DNA of 64,000 nucleotides from Lichenostomus cassidix (GCA_008360975.2 CM039195.1:14995010-15059009); one strand, 5' to 3'; positions 1 to 15,000 are shown, counted from the stretch's first letter. Numbers and translations: made by a program. The notes: generated by a model not told the origin, from the sequence alone.

Positions 1-3000
1 AGGTTAAAAGTTTCTCTATGTATTTTGTTTGTGAAACATGGGCAGGTTTTGCTCTCTCCAGATTCCGCACTGACTTTGTCCGCACCTCTCCTGGGGTGGG
101 AGAGTGGGGGTTTTTGGTTGGTTGGTTCAGCATTTAAACCACATAGGAAAGACCATGGAAAATGTCTCCTCCTCCTCCTTAAGCTTTTGTTTCCAGCTGT
201 TCCCTGGTATGCTTTCCTCCACAGCCTCACTCTGTTGGAACAGCAAAGCATCTTTCCATTGCTCTTGAGAATAGCTATGCTCTGAGCTGAGTCTTTGAGC
301 TGTGGTTTTATAACCTTGCTGGTTAAAATCTGGTTTTCTTTCTCTTTGCCCCTTGCTGTCCCCTGGCAGCCCCAGCTCTAGCTCTAAAGGAGCATTATGT
401 CATATCAGTTCCTGTGTGATTGCAGGCACAGGAGGAGGAAGGAAGCTCCAATGTGAAAACCCTCGGCTCTGTTTCGCTAAAGGCTTTGCTGTAAGATGAG
501 ACTCACCTGAAAGAAAATTACCCTGGGGCACGGAGAGTGGTGGCTCAAGGCAAGAAACCTGCATCAAAGAGTCTGTTTGCTTCTGCAAAAGTTGTAGTAA
601 ATAGTAAGGTTGCAACATCAGCTTGGAGATTGTTTATTCCTCAGAGATTGTTTGTTCCTATAGACCTATTTGCTGAAAGTATTTTTTTACATAGCCACCG
701 CTTTTTAGATTTTTCTTCCTCTTTTCTACCTTATCTTTGTTTCATTTCTATCAGGCCATTCTAGACATTGTTAGATCATTTTAAAACTTTGCCACATGTT
801 CTCCTATAAAAATAACATCTGAAATTCTTCCTATCCTGTGTGTGCTGTGCAGTATCAGGCATTGAATTGGGACAAAAATCCCTGTGCAATTCAAATATAA
901 TATTTGCTGCTTAAAGCATCAGTGATTAAGGAGGAGACAGGCAGAAAGGTGACACTGAACGGCTGTACTTAAATGGCAGTTTAGCAGAAGGTTCTGAGCA
1001 TCTTTGGGGTAATCTTTTAAATAAAATGAAGAGTTGTGTTTTTAAGATTTCTTTTTTTAGGGATTTTGACTTGTTTCTAGCCCAGTTTCTGAGTTCCCGA
1101 CCCCATTTGGGAGTTTTATTGTACCACTTCCCTCTCTGTGCAGGTGATTGCTCCTGCTCCCTACTCAGTCCTGTACACAGAAATTACCCTGTCTTGTTTC
1201 CTTAGGGACCAGCTGTAACAGCACCTGTAACAGGCCTTTTGCCCGTGGTTCTGGAGGCCAAGTGGACTGGAAACAAAGCTAGATGGAAAAAAACCCCAAA
1301 CAAACAATGAACAAACAAAGAAAACCCAGCAACTCTTCCCCATAATTTGCCCATTGTTTACTTAATCTTAAATCCTCTCTTGTCCCAAGAGTTGTTATTT
1401 TTCTTACATTATCAAAATGCCTTAGTAACTTGGTGGTAAAATCTGTCCAGGAAACTGCAGGTCTGTGCTGTGGCACAAGGAGATGAAACTCTGCAGGGTA
1501 GATCTTACCTGTGCTGCTCACCCTGCCAGCAAACGTGTTTGCTGTGGAACACCTCTGTAGGTTGAGACACTTGTGTTCTCGTAGGGCTCATATGTGTTAG
1601 AAGGCTGAAATTCAATACTTTCTTCTATTTAAAAATGTCAGATGCTGGCTTTTCCCTGGTGCCTTCCAAACCTGTGCTCCAGAGAGGCTGCCAGGGTAGC
1701 TGGAATGAGATATTTGTCCTGTAGGTCAGGAGGGGACCTAGGAGGCTGCAATTTGGGCTTTGAAAAGCCGGTTTCAGGCTGGTGAGAGCTGCTGCGAGGC
1801 AGCACGGTTTGTACAGGTGTGTAGTGAGGTGCTTACTGTGCCAACAGGGCCAGTCCCTCCTTTAGGGACAAGGAGGGAGCATGGAGCACACCTGCCATGC
1901 ACTGTGAGGTCCCTGGAGATTTGTTGTCGTTGGAAACAGCACATGGAAATGTGAAACGAGTGTTAGCAGCTATCCCGGTGCTTCCAGTGTGGAGCAGCCC
2001 TTTCCTGGCACAAGCCTTGTGGTTGGTGCAGCAAGACCAAACTTGGGAGCCAGGGAAATTCCTGGTGAATGGAACTCTGTAGCTGTTCTGGAGTCTCTGT
2101 AGCTGTTCCAGGAGCCCTGCAAGTGTCTGCTTGACCTGTCTACACCCAGCTGAAGGGCTCCAGCTCTCTCTGGGTGTTTGGGTGTGGAGCATCAGTCCGG
2201 AGATGCTGTTTTATTGCTGGCAAAACCTGGAGATGCCAGCTGGGGTGTGGATGTGGATCCCAGGGATCAGAGCCAGCCTCTGCAGGATCCCTGAGCAGGT
2301 TTGCACCTGAGCCTGGCATGTACCACGCAGGCTGCCCATGCACGATGTGGAGTTGCCACGCGGGTTTTGTACTGCAGAGCAACATTTCCCTGCAGTGTCC
2401 AGAAATGTAACTCTGGAAGGACAGGATATTGAAAGTACTTTGGACAAATGCTTGGATTTTTTTGAGTGTTGGGAATTTTTTTTGTCTCCAGGCATATCTT
2501 GATGTTTGTATGGTCATCCAGCAACAATGCAGACTGTTATGGTGCCCTCTGATTTCCCTTACAGGCTGCCTTTGTTTCTGCGTGCAGCTGTGTAGTTTTT
2601 ATGGAGATCTGAACTGCAAGGCATGAAGAAACTCTTTTGTTTGTTGTCGCTTCTGTGCATAAAATCATTCTTGATTTTCTTCTAAAGCACAAATCCACTT
2701 CACATCCCTGATTCTGGACTGACTTTGGACTGTTTCTGGGATTTCCCAGGCATCTGCTGAAATTGTTGGAGCTTTAGGAACAGATTTGCTCCTGGCTTCG
2801 AATGCTGTTTTCTGATGCAATTGTCCCCCTTAAGTGAGCCCAGAACAGAGTTCCTCTGTGTGAGGACCATGTAGCTGCTGCTAGGCTTGGAGCAGGCAGT
2901 GGACAAGTGAAATCTGCAAATCTGGGCTTCTTAGAGGTCTCCAAATAAATGTTTTGCTTTTGGCTGGTTACAAAACCAAACCAAAATATTTGCTGGAGAT

Positions 3001-5385
3001 CCCCACCTACATGCCCTCAGCTGGAGATGAAGATGCCTGGGAACTGATGTGAGCAGACTTCCTGTGAAAGGCTTCCAGGCTAAACGGAAATTCCTCTCAG
3101 TAGAAGTGAGGCGTCTATGAATGGAAGATGGAGTGTGTTTTACAGGAGAAAATCTACAAATCTGGGTAACTACAGATAATTGCAAGGCGTTTGTTCTCTC
3201 TCTGTTTCTACATGTGTGTGAGTACGAGGTGCTTGGCAGCTCGTTGGATGTCTCGCAGAGCTGCCAAGCACCGCAACAACTGCCCAGGCTGGCAGAGCTG
3301 GTGCGGGGCCGAGCCGTGTGCGGGCTGTGGGCTCAGCTCCTGCCCGAACCAGCTCACACCGAAATCATGGGCAGCTCCTGTTGCCTCCCAGTGGGCTGTG
3401 CAGCCAGGGTGGGTTGTGAGTGAGCTGCCCTGAGCAGGGGTTGGTGAAGGCTGAAGCAGGGGGTGGGAGCAGTGCTGGTCTTCTGGGTGCCCAGTGACAA
3501 CCGAGACCGCTTGATCCTGTTCCTAAAGCTCAGCTACAGCACAGAGGTAAAATCACATGCTTGCTGACCTTCAGTCCTAGCTATTTAGGCAGGAGCTGGG
3601 CTGTTTTGCAGTGATGCTGTTCGGGAACTTCTATCACCCTGCTCAAAACAAAGTAGTAATACTGTGAGGTAAACGCTGAGACTGAAAGGCACAGACCTGG
3701 GAGGAATCCACCTTTGTTCGGTTGACCCTTGTTGCTGGTGATGATAATTTGTTGTTTCTAAAGAGTAGGTAATCAAATGCATGACTCAAACTGATGAGCT
3801 CATGTGTTGTTTGGAAGGGATTTTTCCCGTGGCTCGAAGCTCTGAGCTGACTAGTTCAATTGCTGCTGTACACACTTTTTAAGGGTGGGTGACTTCATCA
3901 TTTGTTATTTGAATAGCTTGAATTCCCTTTTTTCATCTGTTATGTTGATGCCCTCATACCACATTTTTTTGAACAATTTGGTATCGCTTACAGATGACAG
4001 AAACAGTAACTGCTCCTCTAAGTGCATAGTAGGAGCTGGAGTGGAAGACAACGTACCTGTGGTATCTTCTTGCAGATGTTGCTGCCGGTTTGTAATTACT
4101 CGTGGAATGAGAGGATCTCAAACCTGTGTCTGTGGGTGCCTGGGTGCTGGCCCCAGCAGCTGCCTTCTGCCTGGGAGTGGGTTTGGTGTTGGATTAGTAC
4201 ATTTGGTTAAACCTGTTTGCTCTGAACATGCTTTCAACAGCTCCTGGCCACCTGTGATTTCCATGCCCATCTGCCTCATTTGACTGGAAGTGAAGCAACA
4301 AATCTTCCTCTATCAGCTTTTGCCCACAAACAAACAATTCTGATAGGAGAAATCTGCCCTTTTACTCACAGGCTGGTGAAGGCGTGGGAAAAAAAAAAAC
4401 AAACGAAAAAACCAACTAAACCCCAAAAAAAGGTGTTTTAAACCACTATTACAATGTGTCCTGGCTTTGTATTCTGCTCTTGGAGGAACTTGGCCAACAG
4501 CCTTCATTCGTTGCTGTAGGTGACATTTCATGACCATCCCCACCATTATTAGTTCTTAAATGAAAAGGTGCAGATGTGGGGTGCGGTGAGAGGGGGCAGT
4601 GAATGTGGTGTTGGGGTGTAGTCACTGTTGTTCTTTTGTGGAATATGGTTCTGCCAGAAAATGAGTCCCAGGAGGTCAGTGCCCACTTTGGTTTGAGAGA
4701 GAGCCATGGAGAAGCCGGGGAGCTTGTATGGCCCTGGCTGTGTGGCAGGAACGTGCTGTGGTGCTGCTATGTCCCTCTGGGCCTCACCTTGTGTAATGCT
4801 CTCAGTACACCCCCAAAGGTGGGCATAGGAGAGGCTCTACTGGAAACTCTGCCTGTGGGTAACACCCTGTGGATTGTGGCTATTTCACCTTGAAATAACC
4901 TCACCGAGAGGATCTTGGTTCAGGGCTGCTCCAAACTAGCCTGCCAGTGTTTGTGCTGTCCAAACTCCTGCTGTGAGCCCCACAAGTGAGTGTGGTTTGC
5001 TTTTGGAGGTGGTCTGTGGGTTTGGCTTTGGTTTTGGGGTGAGGTTTTTGCATTCTGAGGACTGGAAGTGGGAATGACATTCTTATTCTGTAACTGATCT
5101 GCCAGCAGACCTGGAGCTACTTACACCCACCTTTTGGCCTCAATTTTGTGACCTCACAGGACTTCTCTTCCCTCCTTTATTCTCCTGGGGCTTGTTGAGG
5201 ATGGGACTTAGCTGGATGTTGCTGCTTCTGCTTTTTCTGTGTGCTCAGCAGAGGTTGAGGTGGCTGGCCACTGGGTGCTCTCCCCCCAAACAGTGGTTCC
5301 AGCTTTCAGGAGGATCTGGGCAGCCCCGGGTGGTGCCTGGACACACAGGGGCAAGGCTTTCTATACCCTAGCCATGTCCAGTCAT

Positions 5386-5450
5386 GACTTGGAAAGGCAT
5401 ATATCATCTTGGAAAAGGACTAGTAACAACTTGGAAAGGCCTAGTAACAT
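5386..5450. repeat. Short imperfect tandem repeat, about 3 units
   Basis: Three near-copies of a 22-27 bp block containing CTTGGAAA(A)GG followed by CTAGTAAC. It lies in the RAB40C intron and no function is evident. Confidence 0.6.
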
Positions 5451-8400
5451 CTGTGTCACCCAGGGTCTTGGTAGAATAAGCAAGTCACCTTTGGACACTG
5501 CTTGGCTATTTGCTGGCATTTGGGATAGACGAATTTCTGCACTAATGGCCTTAGGCTGGACTAAGCAGGGCACAGAAGGGCTTCAGTTCCAAAGTCTGTG
5601 GCACAGGCAGAGGGGCAGCCTCTGCACTGTGTTCAGCACAGATTGTTTGGGTTTTCCTCTTTTAATCCAACTGGAAGGTTGGCACAGGCCCTTTGGAAGG
5701 AGAGAGAGGGACCTTTCAGCAGCTCGTGTCTTGCTCACACACCAGCAAGATGACAGCTAGCTTATGTGACGAATAACATGCTGCTGTGTCCCCAGAGGTG
5801 TGCCAAGGGACTGTGGCAGGGGGAGCCCGAGTGACACCCAGCCAGGGTATGCCAGCCCTGCAGGAGGGTTCCGAGGAGGGGACACCCTGCCCAGACCCCT
5901 CATGGAGAGCCTGGCCAGAAGGGATGCCAAGGAGGGGACAGGGCTCTTGTCTGTAGTTTGTGTTCTCACAAAAATTCACGGTTGCTGTTGTGTTCTTGGC
6001 ATCCAGCATTGATTGAGCTGGTGGTAAAAGGTTTTAAGCCAAATTTACCCATCTCTGCTTAGCCTCAGCTCCTGGAGTCCTTGCTGCTGGGAAGCTTCAC
6101 CACAGATTAATACTTAAGGTTTTCCTTCTGCAAAAGCAAAATAAGAAAGGATTTGCAGTCCATTGACCCACTCTAAAGCTTTTCTAGGTGCTTATCTACC
6201 TTTGTGGCGGTGAGAACATGCATTTAAGATCAGCTGTGCACTGGGTGATTGTGGCTTTGATCCTTCACTGTGTAGTAAGGAAGGATTGTCACAACACGGG
6301 TTACAAATTCCTGGCTCGATACTCTTGGTGTTTGCCTGTTTTATAATTGTGGCATGTCTTTAAATCTGTCAGCTCTTTGCTCTCAGAGCCCTGCACCCCT
6401 TCTCCCGGGGCTCCTTTCCAGTGCCACGCAGCACAACCAGCCCTTCATAGCTGGTTATTCAAGTTCACTGTGAAATCTCAGCAAGTTAAATATTTGATGT
6501 GTACTCTCTATGTTTTCCTTCCAGCCCTGTGCTCTCCCCTCTTTCCAGCAGCCAGTGGACAGTGTGGCACTAAACCTACAAACCTTTAGGAAGACCTTTT
6601 AAGAGCCCGAGACCTTCTGTGCTCAGCAGAGCTAATGACCTGTAGGCAAACAAAGGAGGCTGGGGGTGTTTGGGGGAAAATCCAGTCTTTTCAGTTAGAC
6701 ATTTGTGGCTTCAGCTGCACTAATGACAATCACAAATCAAAGTCCATCACCAGACTGGCTGGGTGAGATATTATGGTGGCATGGTGAGTCTTTCTGGTGG
6801 CTTTTAAGCCAATCTTAGAATTTCCCAGTTGAGCAGAGCATTTCTGTAGGGCTGCAACAGACCGGGCAAATCTCACCCTTAGCCCTTCTCTGAGTGCTCA
6901 GATGCCATCAGAGTTGCAGAATGGAGCCACTCTGACTTAATCATGTCTGTAGATAAAAGAACAATCCACTGTATAGTAGCATTAGTCAGGTAACAAAAGT
7001 CCACTCAGTTTATCTTATTTCTTATTTATATCGTGCACTGAGTAAAGGCTTGGCTTTGGTTCGTTATCACTGTACACCTACAATTTTGCCTGTTGACCTT
7101 ATAGATCACTTTGCAAGCAGGTTGGTTATCTTCTTTTGAATTACAAATAAAAGAAACAAAATTCAGTTTTAAAAAGGAGAAAAAAAGCTGAGAAAAAACC
7201 CCACATTATACAGCATGTGTTTGTAAGCTGGAGGAACAGAGTTTTAATGAAGTTAAAATAATGTGCACTGGTTTTTTTTGTGGGTGGACTGAGAATGAGG
7301 TGGATTCCAAGCTCCCACAAGCAGAAACATTCATGTAAGAAATGAGGTGGCAAAAGCATCTGTGGCCAGTCTGACTCATGCAAACTGGAAATGACTTCAG
7401 GTGACAAGGAGAATCCCTCTCGGAAGGAAAGCAAGCTTTCTTAAAACTTTTAACAGTACATCAATTTCTTTTTATTGTACATAAATTTCTTTTTATTACT
7501 TTTTGATTTTTTTTTTTCCTTTGGAAAGTGATTTTTGAGCATCACCTGGAATGTCTTCTGCCCCAAAATTTGAAAAAATTATGTTTTTCTTAAAGATACT
7601 GCACATGCCAACTGGGGATTTGGCTGGGAGCTTTCAAGGAAGGTCTCAGGAAAACCTTCTAATGGCTTGGTTCATGTGGGATGATTCCCTTCATACCTGT
7701 CATGGGGCAAGTCCTAGTTGTACCTTTGGGATGTTTGTGTAGGTGCAGGAATTGTTAGTTAGAGTTTGGATCATAAGAGCATCCCTGGATGAGGACACTT
7801 GATTTGGACCAATAACCTAAAATGCAGTGTTGGCTCTGGCATTACCCCAGGAGCTGGAATCACCCTCACCCCAGTGCAAAATGGGGAACCCCTTGGAAAG
7901 CTAAAGGAGGAAGAAGGCACATGCTGCTCTTAGGTTTTGCTCAAACCTGCCTTTTTAAGGGGAGGTGCCCTTCTGGCCCCTACCCAGGTGTTAGGGCAGA
8001 GTCACTTCGGGAATCTGCAGCTGCAGACTTGCCTCCTGTTCTCTGAAACAAAGACCCACACAAAGCCCAGAGGCCACCCTGTTTCAGCAGTAAATATTTA
8101 TAGAGCCTTGTTCACTTGAGCTATTTGAAGCAATTTTCCTGAGAGATCAACCTGTTTAAAGGGAGGGTACGAAATGCACATGTCCCTTGTGTTTCTCCCT
8201 TTTCCAGTGTGACTTCCAGATCCATGTACCTGCTTGGCTGCTGCCTCCTCCCTTGTGTTTTTGCTGCTCATGCAGGATACGGGCCTGGCAGAATGGAGGT
8301 AAAGCTGTGTCCAAGCCATGAATTCCCAAGGGGAAGGGAACAGCCTGATACAAAGTAGTATCAAGTGCTGGGAGAAAGTTGTCATTTCTCTTGGAGGGGT

Positions 8401-11400
8401 TTTACTTTTCCTGTTCACATCGAATGTCATCTTTTGGGTGAAAGCTTTAAGTCAGCTCAGGTTGGGTGTGGAGTTTTCAGGTGATACTGATGCAAAGTAT
8501 GTTGTGCTCTTCATGAGTAATTTGGAAGAGGTCAGTTTCCTATGACACATCCTATGTATTCCCATGGGAAAATGACTTGCTTTCTTAGATTTTACTTATA
8601 GCTACTGGCAAAAGAAAGAACAAAAGGTTTGGGATTCCCTGGAGCCTTGCTGGGGAGTGTGAAACCCAGCTCCGTGGAGGAGAATCAGGTGTCTGGCATC
8701 AGGCTTGGTGCAGCAGATCCCTCTGCACAGTGCCCTGTGCCAGGTTAGCTCTTTGCTCCAGGAATGGGGCTGGGATGGCGTCAGTGTAAGCAGGAGTCTA
8801 AAGCAGGAGTGGAAAAACAGAACAGAAGTCAGCCTGAATGCTAAATCTGAGAGAACAGCCCAGACTTGTTCTCCAAGCCTCATTCATGTTGTTGCATCAT
8901 GGTAATATTGGTCCAGAAGGAGATCAGTTGATATAAAATAGGCTTTAAACAAGAGTGTTTTCTTTTTTCCCCAGTGCCACTGCCCTGGGGCCTGGCAGGG
9001 TTGGTTCTCTGGGCTGTGTGTGCCACAGGATGTGCCACGGAAGCATCCTAGCAGTGAGGTTGGCACATCCCTGCCAGAGGAGCAGGATTGGAGCTGCTCC
9101 AGCAGAGCTGTGTCAGTCCCGATATAAGCCATGCTTGGCTGAGGTGATGCTCAGGTGGGGGAAACTGTGTCATCTGCAGAAAGGAAGTTCAAAAAACTTC
9201 CCTCAACTTGTGTCTGAGCTGCCTGAAATGTAAAGACAGAGGAGCAGCCCTGGCATGGCCATGGCCATGCACTGTCATGCTGCCAGCAGCTTCAGTGCAG
9301 AAGGGGCATCTAGTAGCTGCTGTGACCTTCTGTCCCCAGGTTCCTAGGACACGGGGGGAGCCCAGACGGAGCTTGAGCTGTAGGCTGGGCTTGGGAAAGA
9401 GCTGAGCTGCTCAGTTTCCTTGTGAGCTGTAAATGGGGGAGTGTCTCAGGCTGCAGCTCAGGACACAGCTATGTTACTGGGACTGAAATACAAGGAGCCA
9501 GTACTGTTCACCACCGTGGCAAATCCCACGACTTTGAGGGCACCTCTAATTGATGCAGATTTTGTGGCGCCAGTGAGCCATGGGAGAGCTGTGCTTGTGA
9601 GCTGCAGCCTGGCCAGTGCTAACCAGCTAAAAAAAACAGACCAAAGCCAGGGAGTGCTTTGAGCTGTCCTGATGCACTGAGTGTTTATGTAAAAGGGAAG
9701 CTGAAATTTTGTCCAAAACATTGCAATTGTGCAGGTGTTTGTCCTGATTAATGAGCTTGCAGGCAGACTTTGCTCCAAAACCTTTCGTAAATTCAGTCCT
9801 AGTCTCAGTTTGGATGTTTGCAAGTTAAAAAGTGCAGCACTTTCCTGAGCCCATTGCCAGATACCAGCATCCTGTTAACTGGAGTGTATGTGACCTCCTT
9901 GGGCCAGTGTATGTAACATCTGAAGACTGGTGTCTCTCTGGATTAAAGTATGTGATGTAGTTTCAGATGAATATGGATTATTTAAAGCATTTCTCTGGTG
10001 ACCAGGTAATGAGTTTTGGGGACAGGGAACCCATGTTCCTCTTGCTGGGGAGGCAGGCTGGCCAGTTAATGGGTGAGGAGCCTAATGAAGACATCTGTGT
10101 ATTAAATATTTCTATCAACAAGTTTCCTTCTCTTTCCAGTAAGCTGAACCTCTCTCACTTTTAAAAGCTGTAGTCAAGCAATTTGTTTCACCTCAGCAGT
10201 GGCATTTTTGGAAGTATGTGGCCTCTGTGCCCTGAAAGCTGTCACTGTTCCCTCGGTTCTTTCATGTGACTGCTCCACCCAGGCACTGCTGGTACTGAGG
10301 GTGATAGGGACTCACTGCTGACAGGGATCTCTTGTGCCTAAGGAAGGGGCAGAGTCTCTGGGGATTTTGCATCTGAAACAGCAATGGGCTTGATTAGCCC
10401 CTTCTCTAGCAACCCATCAGATCCTGGTTCAGGAGCTGGCAGGGGAAGATGTCTGGATGCTCCCTTCTGGTAGCAGCGCAGCCCTGCTCCCACTACTCTC
10501 CATCCCTGGGGGTGAGGGAGATTTATATCTGTCTGAAAATAAATACAGATCATTCACTTGTTTCTGGAGGAAGATAAAATGTAAACTGCCTATTTTCTGT
10601 GATAAAGCACTGGAAATAGTTGGAATTTAAGATAATTATCTTTATTGCTTTTTATAGCACCCTATGAAGGCTGAAATCTAATTTGTTTTTCACTAACAGG
10701 GAACTCCTGTGGATGACTCAGAAAAATCCATTTGCTTTATTGACAAACTTGTCTGTTTGGTTGTCAGGGCAGTGTTCTCCTTGCAGGAAAAGGGAAATGC
10801 AGGTCATAACACAACGATGGGGTTTTAATAGAGATTCCAAGTTTGATATCTATTGGCAAGAAGAAAAAACTGAAGTTGATGTAATCAGAGGGAAGTGACT
10901 CTGCTTTATTAAAAGGGTTGTAAATTAGTTGATGTTTCAGTGGGTGTGCAGTAGTGATGCTTTCTGCTTTGTTTATGCAACATTGCTACACTTAAAGCTT
11001 ATTAGCAAGAGCTTGCAGAGGAGCTGCTTTTCCTGGGTGCCTGGTGCCTTGGCTTTGGGAAGGACGTGGGAGGTGCAGTTGTACCTCTTCTCCTGTGCCT
11101 GCAGGGAATGGTGTGTTTGGCATAATTTGGGCCTGTTTCTTGCAAGGGGAGTTGGGTTTTTTTTTTTTAAACTTCTCAGTCTGACTGTGAGACAGCCCCC
11201 AATTTCAACAAATTTCTTGTGTATCTGAAGGTAGTGGATACCCCTCATGTGAGTCGTATGCCAGCTCAGCTGGGTGTTGTGATTTGGAGGTGTTTCTACT
11301 GCTCTGGTGCTGTGGCTCTATGAAAAGCAAAAGCAGATGTCTGTGCTGCTTCTCAGCTCTTCACAAGGTGGGAGTGTGTCCTGCCTTACCTGGCTTTCTG

Positions 11401-11630
11401 TGATCCACACCCCAGAGCTGCTCTGAAGAAGAGACAGTGATCTTTGGACAACCTTTCTGTAACACTCATCTCCCAAAATGTTCTGTGGCTGCAGGCAGTG
11501 GTGTTTGTGAGATGCTGGGACTGCACACTGATGTTGCAGAGATGCTTCTGAATTGTTTCTGTCTATGGCTCACCACCCAGCAGTCTAATTTATCACTGCC
11601 ATATGGGATAGTGCTACAAATAACTGAATT

Positions 11631-11757
11631 TCACAGAATCATGGAGTGGTCTGGGTTAGAAGAAACCTTAAAGCTCATCTTGTTCCACCCCCTCTGCCGT
11701 GGTCAGGGACCACTTCCTACACCAGATTGCCCCAAGCCCCATCCAACCTCTCCTATG
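11631..11757 (-). mobile_element. CR1 LINE 3'-end fragment
   Basis: On the + strand it starts with TCACAGAATCATGGAGTGGT and continues with the CR1-type text 'cttaaagctcatct...caagccccatccaacct'. This is the reverse complement of a CR1 3' end. It is truncated after about 130 bp. Confidence 0.85.
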
Positions 11758-12037
11758 GCTCAAATTCTGACAGGTTTAGTCCCACAGTGGAGAAGTGTGT
11801 TAACTGTGTTTTCAGGGAGGAGGGACAGAGCTCCACAAGAGCAGTCTTTGCCATGAAGCAGAAGTCTGTTTCTGTCAGGTCTCTGTAGCACTCCACAAAC
11901 AGGCAGCAGAGCAGGGAGGAGAAAACATCCCTTTAGTAAAAATGAAATGAGAGCTCTGTGTGGGCAGAGCAAGAGTTCTTGTGTGTCTCTGAAGGTGTTC
12001 TCAGGGTTTGCTCAGCTTTTCATTGCTTTTCTTTCAG

Positions 12038-12098
12038 GAATTGACTACAAGACCACTACTATCTTGTTGGACGGCAGAAGGGTCAAGCTGGAACTCTG
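12038..12098 (+). CDS. RAB40C: RAB40C coding exon (IDYKTTT to LEL)
   Basis: 61 bp between TTTCAG and GTGAGT. It starts with the last two bases of a Gly codon and ends after TG of a Trp codon. It encodes the beta2-beta3 strands that precede switch II. This is the first RAB40C exon found in the window. Confidence 0.95.
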
Positions 12099-15000
12099 GT
12101 GAGTGTTTCTGAGCCTTTCTAACCCAAACCCTGGGAGCTCAGGCTGGGTCAGCAGGAACATGGGGCTGGGGGGATGCTGTACCGGGCTGTGGAGACCCTG
12201 GGGCATCTCTGCGTGTGTGGTGGCACTTGCTGGCTGTTCTTACCAGAAAGTTACTCTGGCAAACCAGATTCCTTTCTGTCAGTCAAGTTGCACAAACACC
12301 ATGCTACTCTTTAGTGGAACAGTCTGATTTCAGTCTTTGTCTGTCATAACTGACCATTTTTACTGTTATTCTGTGCTTGAGACCACACCTGTAGCTCTGT
12401 TGTCCAGAGTTCCTGGCACAAGAAAGATGTGGGTGTGTTGTAACAGGTTCAGAGGAGGCCACAAAAATGGTCCAAGGGCTGAAGCCCCTCTGCTCTGGAG
12501 CCAGCCTGGGAGAGCTGGGCTGTTCACCTGGAGAAGAGAAGGCTCTAGGGAGACCTCAGAGCCCCTTCCAGTGCCTAAAGGGGCTCCAGGAGAGCTGGAG
12601 AGGGACTTGGGACAAGGGATGGAGTGACAGGACAAGGAGAAATGGCTTCCCACTGCCAGAGGGCAGGACTAGGTGAGATACTGGGAAGGAATTCTTGCCT
12701 GTGAGGATGGTGAGGCCCTGGCACAGGTTGCCGACAGAAGCTGTGGCTGCCCCTGGATCCCTGGAAGTGTTCCAGGCCAGGTTGGATGGGGCTTGGAGCA
12801 ACCTGGGCTAGTGGAAGGTGTCCCTGCCTGTGGCAGGGGGTTGGACTGGATGGTGTATAAGGTCCCTTCCAATCCAAACTATTCCATCATTCTATGTTCC
12901 CATACAGCTCTTGATCGCTGAGGGGACTAGTACTGGTTTTGAGGCAATAGTGGATTTTCCTGAAATCCAAGGATGAGAAATAGAAACAAGAGAAGGAAAG
13001 TTGAAGAAAAAAACAGGTGAAGCCCTTAGTTCCTCAGCAGCTGGATATTTCTAAATGCCTTGAGCAGAAAATTAAAACCAGAGCTGTGAACAGACCTCAC
13101 AGCATCAGAGGAGGGTGAACCCCTGGAGAGCAGGACTGACTGGAGAGACAGGACACTGGGATGGAGATGGAAGAATGCTACTTGGGAGGAGTAACCCCTG
13201 CCTTATCTGTCAGCACCAAAGGGAGATCTGGAGTCCTTCTGGCTGGGCTTTGTCTGAGGTCTAACTTGCTGAGAAGCTGACACAGCCGTCTGTGGAGATG
13301 AAAGAGGAAGAGTAGGACAGGACAGGGTAGGTAAGGATAGGTAGTCTGTCCCTACCCTAGTTTTCACACGGATCTGGTGGGGAATGACACAGGTCCTAAA
13401 ACATGGACTTAAATATCCCCTTACAAATGCTTGGGTCAAGTAACAGGAATATTAGTAACTTGTGAATTGTTAAATAGGAATTCTCAGCCTCAGTAACTGA
13501 CTGTAGCAGTGTGTAGTTTGGTGGTTTAATTACACCCCTGCTCTCTGAAGCTGAATGTCCTAATTTTTCTCACAAAAAAAGAACAGAAACAGCTAATTTA
13601 TCTCTTCTAACCTGTATATTCATATGTGCCACTTGCATTCTTGTCTCTCTTGTAAGATGCCTGGTTTAACATTTCAACCCCAAGTGTGTAGTAACTTAGT
13701 GCTTCCCTCTGGAAACTGTCTTTTTATACTGTAATTCCTGAGCTGGAGAACAGCACAGGAGCTGAAACACTGACAACTCTGATTGATGATGCCTTAGTGT
13801 AATCTTTTACCATTACTTGCCCAGTATTTGATTGTCGTGGGAGAAGGACATGTAAGCACAGGCTGTTAGATTGATGTCCAGGATCCTACAAAGCTTTAGA
13901 TCTGAAGAAATTACTGTCCTGCATGTGAGGTCAGTAATGTTTTTCTTGGAGCTGCAAATCTGGGGCTGAGGGATTCCTCAGCCTTCTCAGTGGTCATTGA
14001 AGTGTCTTCTATCCTGGCCCAGGGTATAGATTTGACAAACACTGTAATGTATCTCTGATTAGCCTGACACTTTCCGGAATATCCTGGTTAAATCAGAATG
14101 CTAGGCTTTGGCTTCTGGTCCCAGATGGGCACTGAGAGGTGCTGGTAATGTCAAACTTAGTTACACCATGTCCAGACAGGACAAATGATAGTGACTGAAA
14201 AGCCCCGTATTGTCACAGTGGTCTAGAAACACTGTAGCCCACTCCTATTCCTCAGCTTTCTGTAGGGTATATAGACCAGGTCTGTAAGGGATCTGAGTAT
14301 AAAGAGAATTCCCTTTATTTTTGGTTAAAATGTGTTTGAAAAATAGCTGAAGCCTAGTGCAAGGCAATTTCTCCTCCTGTGAGCAGTCACATTTAGGTTG
14401 GCTGTTCCCCATAGCTGGTTGAGCTCTGCAGACTCTGAACTCCTGTGGACTGAAGGGAACTAGGCAGAAAATCCTTTTCCCCGGGGAGTAAAATGACTTA
14501 GACCCTCACACATCATCAGGTAGTGCTGAGACCGAGTGGTTTGGGCTTGTACCTTCTCCATGGGAAGCACAGTGACAGTGACAACCTGTACCCAAAGGTG
14601 GTGATGTATCCAGCAGTTCTTCCCCAGAAGAACCCACCGTGCAGAGCACTTTGGGTACCATGCATGTCCTAAAGATCTGACAAGATCAACACTGATTTTT
14701 ATTTTACTTCTTTATGGCCAATAGGAGATGTGCAGTATGGGAGTCAATTCTCCATATCTCATCGCTGTAACTTTTCTGTGTTTTAGGGACACCTCAGGGC
14801 AAGGAAGATTTTGCACCATTTTCAGATCCTATTCCAGGGGAGCCCAGGTAAGTGCTGCTCTCAGGGCTTTGATGGGACACATTTGCTTTTCCTTTAGACT
14901 GTATAAATCTTTCCTGCCGTAGTAAAGAACTCTGAAGAAGAATGCGCTGATCACCAAAAGTATCTCTGTAGATGCCAAGAGACACTGAGTGCTGTCTTGT

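Larger units (their letters stand above)
1..12037 (+). other. RAB40C: RAB40C intron (rightmost 12 kb of the intron before exon 12038)
   Basis: AT-richer sequence with no exon I can recognise on either strand. I looked specifically for the P-loop exon (FLLVGDSDVGKG) and did not find it, so it lies upstream. It contains A-rich tracts (about 1281-1330 and 4391-4438), a short 22-27 bp near-tandem around 5386-5450, T-rich tracts around 7461-7512 and one CR1 tail at 11631. Confidence 0.75.

Noticed and set aside
1..12037. Search for the RAB40C first coding exon or a nested gene in the left 12 kb
   Set aside because: No segment encodes the P-loop and no frame looked like a known protein; short frames here are scattered and uninformative.
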